From: Voacanga thouarsii | Taxonomy: Eukaryota; Streptophyta; Magnoliopsida; Gentianales; Apocynaceae | Direction of reading: 5' to 3' | Length of the DNA stretch: 64,000 nucleotides | Assembly: GCA_026120185.1 (NCBI GenBank) | Contig: JANUWF010001614.1 | Location: forward strand, 3,025,501 to 3,089,500 | Shown: in pieces, positions 34,361 to 47,468 of the stretch | Layout: every line of letters begins with the position of its first letter | Position numbering within the stretch: position 1 is the first letter of the stretch | The notes under the pieces: generated by a model | What the model saw: the letters and a program-made list of their open reading frames with translations, nothing else | What the model was told of the DNA's origin: nothing | The model's database searches: none | Translations under genes and position numbers: made by a program

Positions 34361-37300
34361 ACCAACTTTCATTAGGATTGTTGATTAAGGAGCCACTGAT
34401 CACATCTGTAACTCCTTGCAGGGATTTAGAAATACTAGAAGACTCAAAAAGGGCGAACATGGGCTACGCGTGGGAAATAGAGCACAAGTCTGGGTAGCTG
34501 GATCTTATTTTTTATTATAATAGAATAGTGGTTTTAAAAGATATTTTATATATACCTGTATTTCGTCAGAATTTGATTTCAGTTGCAAAACTAATAAATC
34601 AAGGATATTCTGTATCTTTCCATTCTGGTATTTCTATTAGTAGAGATGGAGAAATTTTATGTACCGGGCACATGTATGGAAATCTATTCTTCTTAAACCC
34701 TATTAACAATCAATTAAATAACGCTCAATCTGAATCTTTAACTTGGAAGAGAAAGACCAATGTCAATGACTCATATCTTTGGCATCTAAGGTTGGGTCAT
34801 ATCAATTCAATCAGGATTCAGAGGCTAATCCATGATGGGCCTTTAGGCTCATTGAGATTGGAAAATTGGCCTTAGCGTGAATCCTGCCTAATGGTAAGGA
34901 TGACCAAAAGGTCATTTACTCTAAAGGCGGATAGAGCCAAAGAGATATTCAGTCTTGTTCACACTGATGTGTGTGGTCCTTTGTCTACACCAGCTAGAGG
35001 GGGTTTTGAGTACTTCATCACTTTCACGGATGATTGTACAAGGTTTGTTATATTTACTTGATGAGATGCAAACCTGACTCTTTTGATAAGTTTAAGGTGT
35101 TTAAGGCTGAAATGGAGCGTCGGATAGGTAAACTAATCAAGACCTTACGATCAGATCATGATGGAGAGTACCTTCTTGGTGAATTCAAGAACTACATGGT
35201 ACATCATGGGATAGTATCCCAGCTCTCTGCACTGGGGACACCCCAGCAGATTGGAGTAGCTGAGAGAAAGAATAAGACATTAATAGAAATGATCCGAAAC
35301 ATGATGTCTCATACTACTCTTCTAGTTTCTTTTTGGGGATATGCCCTGGAAACAGCGACATATATTCTGAACTTGGTGTCTTCCAAGTCAGTACCTAGGA
35401 CTCCCTATAAGATGTGGACTGGACATATGCTAAGTCTGAACCATCTCAGGGTATGGGTTTGTCCAGCTTATGTACTGGTCAAGGGAGACGAGTTGAAATC
35501 AAGATCAGAATTATGCTATTTTGTCGGGTATCCAAAAGGGACAAATGGTGGTTACTTTTATAATCCTAAGGAGTAGAAAGTACTGGTTAGTACCAATACT
35601 AGATACTTAGAGGATGATCAAAGTACTTCTACTAAAGGTTCAACTAGGTTAGAACTTGAAGAGAAGTTATCTTTGGAATCAACTTCTTCTAACCCGATTG
35701 TGGAACAAAAAGAGGCACAGCCTCAAGAGCCTGTACAATTGGAGCCTTGTCGTAGTAGGAGAGTGTCTAGAGTTGCAGAGAGATGGACTAGAGAAGCTTT
35801 TGAGCTAGTCTCCGACCATCAAGAACAAGACCCCACTAGATATGAGGAGGCTATTGTTGATGCCCATGCAAATCTTTGGCATGAAGCAATGAAAGCCAAG
35901 ATTGAGTCTAGATACTTTAATCATGTTTGGGATCTTGTAGTTTTACCTGAAGGGATAAAATCCATTGGGTGTAAGTGGGTATACAAGAGGAAGAGGGGAG
36001 TAGATGGGAAGGTAGAAACCTTCAAAGCTAGGCTTGTGGCGAAAGGGTATACTCAGAAAGAGGGTATCGATTATGAGGAAACCTTTTCCCTGGTGGCCAT
36101 GTTTAAGTCCATCCGTATCCTCCTTACCACCGCATGTCATTATGACTACGAGATATGGCAAATGGATGTCAAGACGGCCTTTTTAAATAGCCATCTTAGC
36201 GAAGACATCTATATGTCCCAACCGGAAGGATTTATTACTAAAGGCCAAGAACATATGGTTTGCAAGCTTAAGAAGTCCATTTATGGACTTAAGCGGACAT
36301 CGAGAGTATAGAACATTCGTTTTGACGAGACTGGTAAAGTCTTATGGTTTTATTCAAAAAGAGGATGGACCATGCGTGTACAGAAAACTTGAAGGTATTA
36401 ATATGGTTTTTCTTGTCTTGTATATAGATGACATTCTACTTATTAGTAATGACGTAGGGTCATTGTTATCTACAAAGGTTTGGCTGTCTTGTCAATTCAG
36501 TATGAAGGATTTGGAAGAAGCTAATTACATTCATGGGATTAAGCTTCTTAGAAATAGGAAGTGGAGAATGTTAGGATTATCCCAAGCGACATACATTGAC
36601 AAGATGCTGGCCAAGTACAGCATGGACTCATGCAAGGGAGCTCTAATTCCTTGCAGACATGGGTTGTCTTTTTCTTCAAGAGACTGTCTTAAGTCTCAAG
36701 AAGAAAAAGATAGAATGAGTAGGATTCCCTATGCTTCAGCTGTGGAAAGTCTCATGTACACCATGCTATGTACTAGGCCGGATATCTGCTTTGCCATAGA
36801 CTTAGTTAGTAGATATCAGGCAAACCCTGGGGAGGTTCATTAGTAAGCTGTAAAGTATACTCTCAAGTACCTCAAGGGAACGAGAGATTATATACTGGTT
36901 TATAGGGCTGATGACTTGGTTCCTACAGGATATATAGACTCAGACTTCTAGGTGGATAAGGATGAGAGAAAATCCACTAGTGGATTTGTCTTCATCTTAT
37001 CTAGAGGAGCCATTTCATGGAGGAGTATCAAGCAATCTTACATTGCTGACTCGACCAAGAAAGTTGAGTATGTGGCAGCTTCGGAGGCATCTAAGGAAGC
37101 AGTCCGGCTCCAGAAGTTTCTTTTAGAACTTAGAGTAGTGTCACATATGGACAGGGCGATTGTGATGTATTGCTACAACACTGGAGCAGTATCGCAATCC
37201 AAAGAACCCAGGAACCACAAGAAGGGGAAGCACATTGAGAGGAAGTACCACCTGATCTGGGATTTCATCCAAAGACGGGAAATCGTGGTGGAACAAATCG

Positions 37301-37404
37301 CCTCGCAGAACAATCTAGCAGATCCCTTCACCAAGCCTTTGGCTGAGAAAGTCTTTCAAAGACACTTAGATGCCATAGCGGTGGGCACCTATGGACTTTC
37401 TTAG
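34361..37404 (+). pseudogene. B1 pol relic: protease, integrase, RT, RNase H
   Basis: The protease motif at about 34378 reads 'IVD*GATDH', with a stop in place of serine. The integrase finger ('LWHLRLGHINS', 34780) has a damaged C..C pair. The core has 'LRSDHDGEYLL' and 'GVAERKNKTL', keeping the third catalytic residue, but a frameshift lies near 35045. RT runs 35873-36850 with 'MDVKTAFLNSHL', a stop at 36309 and YIDD at 36421-36432 in place of YVDD. RNase H runs 36841-37404 with 'DERKSTSGFVF' and 'NHKKGKHIERKYHLI', ending in a TAG. Gag-pol order PR-INT-RT-RH confirms Ty1/copia. Confidence 0.92.
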
Positions 37405-37413
37405 TCTTAGAGT

Positions 37414-37426
37414 GCAAGTGGGAGAT
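37414..37426 (+). promoter_or_regulatory. Polypurine tract of B1
   Basis: 'gcaagtgggagat' lies directly before the 3' LTR start TGTTGGAATG. The B' counterpart (minus strand, 44147-44160) reads 'gtgcaagtatgagat'. Confidence 0.75.
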
Positions 37427-38293
37427 TGTTGGAATGTATGCTCTCTTAGACTAGGTTTCTGTTGTAAAAGTCATTTATATTAATAAAATTTTTATTCTCA
37501 GAAATTGTTTGTGAATTTTTATTATATTTTTGTGCACTATTTTTTTTTGAAAAAGACCTATTGTTTTTAAATAAGTGATCCATGTGAATAGTAGTCTATC
37601 ACAGTAAGGTATGGATCACGGGTTATTTAATACATAAACATTTGTTCTTAACCGATTAATGAGAATGGAAATCTTATCATGTTTAGGTTATTGTGTTATG
37701 AATTCCAAATGGGGAATGGCTTACCTTTTAGCCAGTCAGTAGCCCACTCACTTTATGACATAAGCGTATTTCGAATACATAGAATAAGACCTGTAGTAGT
37801 GGTTTCTTAAAGTACTATTTGATAGAAACCTAGACTACTACTGCTACAGCATGGACTAATACTCTGCGGCTTGAGTATGAGTTGATTATCTGATGAAGCT
37901 GGAGCATGTACTTTAATATGCTTTAGTTGAGGTTCTATTGTAGAACCAATATGTTGGGTATCTCTCACGTATCATATACGGCGTAGCGGAAAATTAAACG
38001 AGATACCATCCCAAGATCTGCACACGTGTGAAAAACAAAACATAAAGATAACAAAGGTAACAGCTTTTTACCTTTCTTTGATTGTCCAAAAAACAAAAAT
38101 TTCTTCTTTAAGTCGAGGTGCGATCTAACAATCCTCTTGATCAAACTCCATGAGAGTTGAACGTCCAACCACTATAATCACAGTATGTGATTATCTCTAA
38201 TAGAAATCTACACAAAGGAACACTTAAGCACCAAAATTTCCTGTGCTAGTAGAAAAAGATGGCAGCTAGGGTTCTTCTCATTTTCAGCAAAAT

Positions 38294-38324
<31 letters not shown>

Positions 38325-41165
38325 GAGAAGAAAAGAGAGTTTTTGGTGGCTACTATTTTCGTGTGAATCCCCCTTCTAGGGTTTCGGTTATATCATCATA
38401 TAAACCGAAAAATTAACTGAAAAAAATTGAAATCCTAAAATAATTAGAATTCTTAATTGTAATTGGAAACATCAAATTCTTACAATTACAATTTGGCTCA
38501 TAAATTATAACTAATTATAATTTAGCCACAACTCCTTCCCTTTCTCGCAATTAACCCTACTATATTATCAAATAGCATATTGAGCATATAATCCTCTATT
38601 GTGTGTGACCTATTAGGTTTCCTAGTAAATTGGCAGCGAACATGAATTAATCCAAATGTCTTTGAGATTAATAATCCATAATTAATTAGAATTAATCATA
38701 TTAATTCTAATCAATATTGATTTATTAATTCATAAATAATAAATCTATATTCCCAGATCATGAGTGGTATCTAGCAACACATCATGACCATCCAAGAGTC
38801 CAGGAAGTCAAGTAGCTTGACATGAACCCTTCAATAACAAACTACAGTACAATTAACTCCTTTCACCATATAATATCTCATTTGGTTTGGTGTACGGAAT
38901 TAGTGCCAACTCCCTCCAGAATATGTATTAATTATGGGCCGAATACAATAGTACTTGTACCAGGAACCCACTAATCTAGATGTGTATCAATTGGAACTAT
39001 TTCTAATACACAGTCGCCTTGGCCAAGGACTTCTCGAGTAGTAATTCCTACAAGTGGTCGTGAGATATTCGCTCCTACTATTAGGAGTGGTGAATCCTTT
39101 ATTGACCCTCTTAACTACTTTCGTTTACCTTACAATGTACCCAATATCTATCCCATAGGCTGCCCTTGATTGAGCTCCAGAGATTGGAATCAAAGCACAA
39201 TGCTCAGCAAACAAAGTACCTTGGAGATCTCAAGTCTAAAGATACTTGCACGTTTGCTATAGTGAGATTATATCACTGGCACTAAATAGTTATCCATGTG
39301 ATTATCTCATAGCTAGGTCATCTAATGAACTTGTTCCATTAGCCAGCATCCATGTGTTAATTTTAAGTATCTCAATACTCACGGATATGAGAACCACCGC
39401 CTGATCAAATCAGGAAGTCTAACACATGTTAGTGTTAACGCATTAATGATATCCAGTCTCATTAATACTATGACTAGGGACTATTTAAGTGCTAATACTA
39501 TACAGTGTAGTAGGAATCTCATATCATGATCTCTATCATGATTTCCTTAACACAGTGTTGTACTAGGGACTTTATCTAACAGTTATTTTACATAAAAGTA
39601 AACAAAAGAAACTGTAAGATAAAGAATGCCTTTTATTAAAATAAAATGTGTCATATACAATGTACACGTGATTGCCTCTATGGCATAACACTAACACAAT
39701 ATACTTGTATATTAGGTATATGTAACTAGTTAGTTAAGACAGACTTGTACAAACTAGTTTCTATATAATATCACCCCTTGTGGTTATCTGAATGATCTAA
39801 ATATCCAGGGCCCTGGGAAACATGACTTGGATGTTTTCATTAGGGTAGCTCCCTTGGAAAGTGAAAACACTCTAGGAAATCTTGGATCATTGGACTAGAA
39901 GCCTAAGGATGGTAGATGTCATTTAGAGAGGTGTTAGTACACTTCTTCATCTTTAAATGCACGGCGATGTGTAGAGGGATATTTTAGTCAATTCACCTGT
40001 AGGTAAAAGATTTTGCTAACGCAGCATTGTCCTTGGGGGCAATATTTTTTTATGATAATATTAGGAAATATTTAAAATGCAAAATACATCTATTTATATA
40101 GTAGGCATATTTTGGTCATTTTAGTAGCCAAGGCGATATGTCTTTTTGGTCCTTGGAATAGCCCGTAAGTCCTAATTAATTTTGCGTTGAGGAAATGATC
40201 ATAGTTAAAAAGGATTTTATTTTATTCAGGAAATCTAATTTTTTATTGGACTGGAATAAAAATAAAAAGTTGAGAGAAATTCATTATCTTGTTTAATTGG
40301 TTAATTAATTATTCAGGGCCTAGGTCTAGTTTGAATAATTAGAAAATTAACTTGGGCTTAAACTAGATGGAAAAAGGCTTGTTTAATTATTTATTGGGTT
40401 ATTTCTATAAGTCCAGAAAATAAATAATTAATTTTTAATTATTTTTTGTTTATTTGGGCTCATTAATCATTTATTGGATTATTTCTATAAGCCCAAAAAA
40501 TAAATAATTAATGTTTATTATTTGGGCTCTTTAGGTCCAAGAAAAATAATAAATATTATTTTGGTCCAATAGCCTGGACCATATGATTTTTCCAAATACG
40601 GTTCAAAAGAGTTTAAGGCTAAGCCAAACTCACTCTGTTGATAACATCCGGGTGTTTAAAATATCAAATCTTAGGGATATTGTTATCAGATATCTAATAC
40701 CGCGGTTTTGATAAGAGAGATTCACGTCTCTGTGTGAAAAAAAAGAAGCATGCCTTTGTTTTTTTTCTCTTTACTCTCTACACTCTCTCGTGAGTTCTTT
40801 TTCCCTTGTTGTTCTTGATATTTCTAATCAATAGCAAAAGATCAAGAACATTGAGATCGTTCCTCCTCACTTTTTGTTTCACCGACAAGGATTGAGGTAG
40901 TGGAATATTCTGAGATCCTGAAAGCTTTGGCGTTCTTACAAACAAGGAGAAGTAAGAGGATAGCGGGATTTCAACCGGAGGCTTCATCAAGCAGAGAAGA
41001 AGGAGTTATCCCTGTGGTTCAGTCGATTTCTTCACAGTGAAAGAGGCTTAAGGAGCACAGAGGTATTGAATATATGCTTTCGTGGTGTTGTGTTTTTTTT
41101 TATTTTTGGCCTCTGTTTTTTTACTTCCTATGTGCATGCTTTCCTCTATTTTTTTTCAATCTAAA
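37427..41165 (+). repeat. 3' LTR of B1, split by solo LTR C2
   Basis: It starts TGTTGGAATGTATGCTC at 37427. Without C2 and one TSD copy it is about 1.99 kb (37427-37951 plus 39702-41165), close to the 2.04-kb B' LTRs. The right end reads 'caatctaaa', where 'caatttaca' is seen in the 5' LTR, so the terminal CA is mutated and the exact end is uncertain by a few bases. Confidence 0.88.
37952..39696 (-). mobile_element. Solo LTR C2 (copia type), TSD CAATA
   Basis: A 1745-bp LTR in inverse orientation to C1: the plus strand starts 'tgttgggtatctc' and ends 'ggcataacactaaca'. Flanks are a perfect CAATA (37947-37951 and 39697-39701), and removing it restores B1 LTR sequence without a gap. It contains a GA microsatellite at 38293-38325. 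Confidence 0.94.
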
Positions 41166-41777
41166 CTTGTGACCGCAGTCAAGCTACTCTATCAAACATA
41201 ACAACCGACACACACCTAAAACTATACCTACCTTTAGGCCAACACTCATACTGTCACATGCAAACAAAACCTACCAACATCCAGGATTAAAGCACTAGAA
41301 TACAGCGGTTAGCACATGGACAAAACACAGGCATACACATTGCTGCCTTTGAATTGTCACACTAGCACAAAGCACAGTAAGGAAGTGGGTCACCATTATA
41401 CTTCATCCAGATTGAAGTTGTGTATTGCTATCTTAAAGGTAATTGAAACTTACTCCTCTCCTACCACTTCAATTATGTGGATCGGTCATGTAGTAGGCGA
41501 TATCAAAAGCTTGCATAACTCAGAAATAACTCTTTGTTTACAATTTTTGAGTGGTTGAAATAAAAGGAGTACCTTGTAGGATACTTCCTTATTTTGTACA
41601 AGTTTGATTTGATAAATATAAGCGTGATTTTGTTTGATTTTTTTTTCTACTTTGAGTATCTTATGCAATATTTATTTTTCAATAAAATGCATGCTGCTTT
41701 AGACATATTAATTACTTATTCACATGCCATGAACATTTTCCTTGGTAACCTTTATGGTAGGTACAATATAGTAGTAG
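41166..41777 (+). other. Probable leader of element G
   Basis: It lies between the B1 3' LTR and the G gag start. No domain, LTR end or primer site was recognised. Short open frames on both strands have no recognisable content. Assignment to G rests on position only. Confidence 0.35.
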
Positions 41778-42102
41778 ATGGAACCGAGGTGCAGCACCGT
41801 AGTACAAGGCAGGACCATTCAAGAGAGTGAATTATCAACCCCAGATTATGGGTAGATGCGACAATTAACACCTAACATGGAGGAGGACTATAAGCAGGAG
41901 CATGAGATAGCTTCTAAGGGGACCAAAGATATGACAATGGCACAAGCTTTCAATAAGATGGCTGCCATTCTCTAGAACATAATAGAGAAAGTGGATAAGG
42001 TGGAAAAGAAGATACCAAAAGGTGAGAACGAGGACCTGGGGCGATTCTTGAAGTTCCAGCCTCCTATGTTCCATGGCGGGGTGGAACAAGAAGAGAAGGC
42101 TG
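41778..42102 (+). pseudogene. Element G gag, N-terminal part
   Basis: It starts 'MEPRCSTVVQ' at 41778. A stop lies in 'TPDYG*MRQ', then 'AQAFNKMAAIL*NIIEKVDK' and 'RFLKFQPPMFHGGVEQEEKA', the 'PPxFxG' block of plant gypsy gag. The reading is cut by B' and resumes at 51997 with 'EWWIEQMEDIF' (after a TGG to TAG change). Confidence 0.8.
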
Positions 42103-44146
42103 TGATGGGCAGAAATAGAGGAACATGAACCAACGGAAAAAAAACAGAGAAAAAAAACAGCAAGCCTTAGAGGCCACACGAAAGCGTAAAGATCATACCT
42201 TTGCGCGCTTTAAACCTACTAGGTTGAGTAGGAGTGGATTAAACGACAGGAATCGCTTCGCCTTGCCCACTTGAAGAAGCTTCCGGTTGAAAACCCGCTA
42301 GCCTCCTACTTCGCCTTGTTTGCATGAAGGCCAAGCCTTTTAGCTCTCAGAATATACCTCTGCCCAACCTCTAGTCGGTGAACACAACGGTGAAGAAGAA
42401 CGGTCTCAAGTCTCCTTGATTCTCTTGCTATTGATTAGCAAAGAAACAAGAACAAGGGGATGAAGAGCCTCACGAGAAAGAGAGCTTTTCGTGAGAAGAG
42501 AGGCTTCTGGGAGTCCTTCGTAAGGCTAGAGAGAAAAGCTAGGGAAATTAGGGTTTTCTATCTACCAGAGTCTTGTTTATTGTTAGCCAAAACTAAGACT
42601 CAAATATCTAATAAACATATCCCCGGGATATCAAATTTTAAACATCCGGATGTTATCCTGAGAATAAGTTTGGCTTAACCCTAAACTCATTTGAACTATA
42701 TCTGGAAAAAGCCCTACGGTCCAAGCTATTGGGCTGAAATAATTTTATTATTTTTCTTGGACCCAAAAAGTCCAAAATAATAAACATTAATTATTTATTT
42801 CCTGGACTTATAGAAATAACTCAATAAATAATTAATGAGCCCAAATGAACCAAAATAATTAATCTTTAATCATTTATATCTTAGGCTTATATAAATAACC
42901 CAATAAATAATTAAGCATTAATTATTTTCCCTTGGTTTAAGCCCAGGTTAATTTCCTAATTATTTAAACTGGACCTAGGTCATGAACAATTAATTAACCA
43001 AATAAACCAGAAAATTAATTTCTCTCAACTCCTATTTTTATTTTATTTATTTATTTATTTTATTCCAGTCTAATAATAAATTAGGCGTCCTGAATAAAAT
43101 AAAATAAAATCCTCTTGAATTGAGACCAATTCCTCAACCCAAAAATTAGTTAGGACTTACGGGCTATTCCGAGGACCAAAAAACACATCGCCTTGGCTAC
43201 TAAAATGACCAAAATACCCATGCTATATAAATAGCTGTATTTTGCATTTTAAATATTTTCTAATATCACCATAAGGAAATATTGACCCTAAGGACAATGC
43301 TACATTTGCAAAGTCTCCGACCTACAGGTGAAATGACTAAAATACCCCTCTACACATCGCCGTACATTTAGAAAGGAAGAGGTGTACTAACACCCCTCTA
43401 AATGACATCTACCATCATTGGGCTTCTAGTCCAATGATCCACGACTTCCTAGAGTGTTTCCGCTTTCCAAGGGAGCTATCCTAAAGCAAACATCCGAGTC
43501 ATGTTTCCCAGGGCCCTAGACATTTTAGACCATTCGGACAACCACAATGGGAGATATAGTGCAGAAACTATCTTGTACAAGTCTGTCTTAACTAACTAGT
43601 TACATATACCCGATACACAAGTATATTAGTTCTACTATAGAACCTCAACTATAGCATATCAAAGCATATGCTTCCAGCTTCGTCAGACCACCAACTCATA
43701 CTCAAGTCGTAGAGTACTAGTCCACGCCGTAGCGGTAGTAGTCTAGGTTTCTATCATATAGTACTTTTAGAAACCACTACTACAGGTCCTGTCCTACGTA
43801 TTCGAAATACGCTTATGTCATGAAGTGAGTGGACTACTCACTGGCTAAAGGTAAGCCATTCCCCATTTGGAATTCATAACATAATAACCTAAACATGATG
43901 AGATTCTCAGTCTCATCAATAGGTTAAGAACAAATGTTTATGTGTTAAATAACCCGTGATCCATACCTTACTGTGAAAGACCACCATTCACATGGATCAC
44001 TTATTTAAACACAATGGGTCTGTTCCAAACGAAATTTGTGCACAAACAAAAAAAAAATTTACAAATAATTTCTGAAAATAAATTCTTTTATTAAAATATT
44101 CGATTTTATATCAGAAACCTAGTATAAGAGGGCATACAATCTAACA
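42103..44146 (-). repeat. 3' LTR of B'
   Basis: The minus strand runs from TGTTAGATTGTATGCCC at 44146 to TTTCTGCCCATCA at 42103 (2044 bp). It aligns with 49944-51991 throughout, including the TATA-like 'tatttatatag' (minus strand, near 43225) and the 'ggttctatagtagaac'-type hairpin. Confidence 0.95.
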
Positions 44147-44168
44147 ATCTCATACTTGCACTCTAAGA

Positions 44169-46493
44169 CTAGGTAAGTCCATAGGTGCCCACCCCTATGG
44201 CGTCTAAGTGTCTCTTGAGGACTCTCTCAGCCAAAGGCTTGGTGAATGGATCTGCTAGATTGTTCTCTAAGGCAGTATGTTCCCCCACGACTTCCCGTCT
44301 CTAGATGAAATCCTGGATCAGGTGGTACTTCCTCTCAATGTGTTTCCCCTTCTTGTGGTTCCGAGATTCCTTAGATTGCGATACTGCTCCAGTATTGTCG
44401 CAATACATCATAATCGGCCTGTCTATATGTGGTACGACTCCAAGTTCCGAAAGGAACTTTCGGAGCCAAATTGCTTCCTTTGGACGCCTCCGATGCTGCC
44501 ACATACTCAGCTTCCATAGTTGAGTCAGCAATATAAAACTGCTTAATACTCCTCCAGACAAGGTGAAGACATATCCACTAGTGGATTTTCTCTCATCCTT
44601 ATCCGCCTGGAAGTCTGAGTCTGTGTATCCTGTAGGTACGAAATCATCAACCCTGTAAACCAGCATATAATCTCTCGTTCCCTGGAGGTACTTGAGAATA
44701 TACTTTACAGCTTGCCAATGAACCTCCCCTGGGTTTGACTAATATCTGCTAACTAAGCCCACGACAAAGTAGATATCTGGCCTAGTACACAGCATGGCGT
44801 ACATGAGACTTCCTACAGCCGAAGTGTAGGAATCCTACTCATTCTATCATTTTCTTCTTGAGACTTAGGACAGTCCTTTGAAGAAAATGACAACCCATGT
44901 CTGCAAGGGATTAGAGCTCTCTTGCATGAGTCCATGCTGTACTTGGCCAGCATCTTGTTAATGTATGTTGCTTGGGATAACCCTAACATTCTCTACTTCC
45001 TATTTCTAAGAAGCCTAATCCTGAGAATGTAGCTGGCTTCTCCTAAGTCTTTCATATTGAATTGACTAGACAACCAAACATTTGTAGACGACAATGTCCC
45101 TACATCATTTCCAATAAGTAGAATGTCATCCACATACAGGACAAGAAAAACCATATTAGTGCCTTCAAGTTTCCTATACACACATGGTTCATCTTCATTT
45201 TGAATAAAACCATAAAACTTTATAGTCTCATCAAAAGGAATGTTCCATGCTCTCAATGCCTGTTTAAGTCCATAAATAGACTTCTTAAGCTTGCAAACCA
45301 TATGTTTCTGGCCTTCAGTAATGAAGCCTTCTGGTTGGGACATATAGATGTCTTCGTTAAGATGGCCATTTAAAAATGCCGTCTTGACATCCATTTGCCG
45401 TATCTCGTAGTCATGGTGACATACGATGGCAAGGAGGATGCGGATGGATTTAAGCATGGCTACCGGGGAAAAAGTTTCCTCATAGTCGATTCCCTCTTTT
45501 TGAGTATACCCTTTCACCACAAGCCTACCTTTGAAGGTTTCCACCTTCCCATCCACTACCCTCTTTCACTTGTACACCCACTTGCACCCAATGGGTTTTA
45601 TCCCTTCAGGTGAAGTTACAAGATCCCAAACCTGATTGAGGTACATAGACTCAATCTCGACTTTCATTGCTTTATGCCACAGATTTGCATCGGCATCAGT
45701 AATAGCCTCCTCGTATCTAGTGGGGTATTGTTCCTGATGGTCGGAAACCAGCTCAAAGGCTTCTCCAGTCTATCTATCTGGAACCCTAGACACTCTCCCA
45801 CTACGACGAGGCTCCATTTGCACAGGCTCTTGAGGCTGTGCCTCTTCTTGTTCTACAATCGGGTCAGAAGAAGTTGATTCCGTGGATAACTTCTCCTCAA
45901 GTTCCAACCTCGTTGAACCTTTAGTGGAAGTACTTTGATATCTTCCAAGTATCTAGCATTGGTACTGACTAGTACATTCTGCTCTTTAGGATGCTAAAAG
46001 TAACCTCCTTTTGTCTCTTTTGGATAGCCAACAAAATAGCATAATTCTGATCTTGGTTCCAACTTGTCTCTCTTGACCAGTACATAAGCTGGATAACCAC
46101 AAATCCTGAGATGATTCAGACTTGGCTTACGCCCAGTCCACATCTCATAGGGAGTCCTAGGTACTGACTTGGAAGGCACCAAGTTCAGAATATATGCCGC
46201 TGTCTCCAAGGCATACCCCCAAAAGGACACTGGAAGAGTAGCATGAGACATCATACTTCGGACCATTTCCATCAATGTCCTGTTCCTTCTCTCAGCTACT
46301 CCATTCTACTGGGGTGTTCCCGACACAGAGAGCTGGGATACTATCCCATGATGTATCATGTAGTCATTGAATTCACCTAGGAGGTACTCTCCACCATAAT
46401 CCGATCGTAAAGTTTTGATTAATTTACCTGTCCGACGCTCCACTTCAGCCTTAAACTCCTTGAACTTGTCAAAAAAGTCAGACTTGCATCTCA
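44169..46493 (-). pseudogene. B' pol, second part: integrase core, RT, RNase H
   Basis: Read on the minus strand. The integrase core starts with 'YLMRCKSDFF' in a new frame after a frameshift near 46500. It has 'LRSDYGGEYLL' and a stop right after 'SGTPQ' (46306), then '[20 protein letters not shown]' (45994-46275). RT at 44993-45556 has 'KGYTQKEGIDYEETFSPVA', 'MDVKTAFLNGHL' and YVDD ('VLYVDDILLIGND', about 45115-45155). RNase H at 44301-44666 has 'GYTDSDFQADKDERKSTSG' and 'YCDNTGAVSQSKESRNHKKG'; the end is a TAG at 44169-44171. Stops separate these blocks, so no functional polyprotein can be made. Confidence 0.92.
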
Positions 46494-47468
46494 TCAGGTA
46501 AATGTAACCATACCTCGTTCATCTGTGAAAGTGATGAAGTACTCAAAACCTCCTCTAGCTGGTATAGACAATGGACCACACACATCAGTGTGAACAAGAC
46601 TCAACACCTCCTTGGCTCTATCCGCCTTTGGTGTAAATGACCTTTTGGTCATCTTTCCCATCAGGTAGGATTCACACTGAGGCCGACTTTCCAATCTCAA
46701 TGAGCCCAAAGGCCCATCATGGATTAGCCTCTGAATCCTGGTTGAGTTAATATGACCCAACCTTAGAAGCCAAAGGTATGAATCATTGATATTGGCCTTT
46801 CTCTTCTTAGTTAAAGGTTCAGACAGAGTATTATTTGATTGGTTGTTAATAGGGTTTAAAAAGAACAGATTTCCGTACATGTGCCCAGTACATAAAATTT
46901 CTCCATCTCTACTGATAGAAATACTAGAATGGAAAGATACAGAATATCCATGATTTATTAGTTTTGCAATTGAAATCAAATTCTGACGAAAACCAAGTAC
47001 ATATAAAATATCTTTTAAAACCACTATTTTATTACAATAAAAAATAAGATCCAGCTCTCCCACTGCAAGGGTCCAGACTTGTGCTCCATTACCCACTTGT
47101 AGCCCATGTTCGCTCTTCTTGAGTCTTCTAATCTTTCTAAACCCCTGCAAGGAGTTATAGATATGATCAGTGGCTCCTGAATCAACAATCCAGGTGGAAG
47201 TTGATCCTACCATTGATATAGACTCTAAATAGAAAACATTACATGTGGGGTTTTTCTTAGCTTGAAGATCTAGACACTCCTTTTTCCAGTGTCCCTTCTT
47301 CCCACATTTGAAGCACTTGCCCTTTGGTTTGTCCTTGGGCTGGGTCTTAGGCTGGGCTACTGCATTCCCCTTCTTCCTCTTGAACTTTCTGGGTTTAGGC
47401 CCAGTTCTTGAGGAAGAAACCTTAACAATCATGGCCTTTGACTGCGGCTTCATGACCTTCTCCACCAT
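46494..47468 (-). pseudogene. B' gag end, protease and integrase N-terminus, 324-codon open frame
   Basis: It opens with ATG directly after the TAG that ends the preceding frame, in the same reading frame. A basic stretch (residues 24-33) leads to an intact CCHC knuckle (C52, C55, H60, C65). The retroviral-type protease motif D96-S97-G98 lies in 'WIVDSGATDH'. The integrase finger begins near residue 225; its first histidine is leucine ('YLWLLRLGH') and one cysteine is tyrosine ('CESY'). 'LVHTDVCGP' carries the first catalytic aspartate. It ends by frameshift at 'TDERGMVTFT', before the second aspartate. It is the best preserved open frame in the window but lacks a working integrase. Confidence 0.9.

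Larger units (their letters stand above)
30178..41165 (+). mobile_element. Element B1: copia retrotransposon with truncated 5' LTR
   Basis: The order is 5' LTR fragment (30178-31663), primer site (31666-31677), 1.85-kb leader, gag (33519-34360), pol (34361-37404), polypurine tract (37414-37426) and 3' LTR (37427-41165 with C2 inside). The first 500 or so bp of the 5' LTR are missing. The two LTRs differ at many positions and the coding region has many stops, so this copy is older than B', a complete element of the same family at 42103-51991. Confidence 0.92.

Noticed and set aside
35943..36161. 72-codon minus-strand frame, with a similar one at 45395-45613
   Set aside because: Both are shadows of the conserved RT coding sequence of B1 and B' and resemble each other only for that reason.
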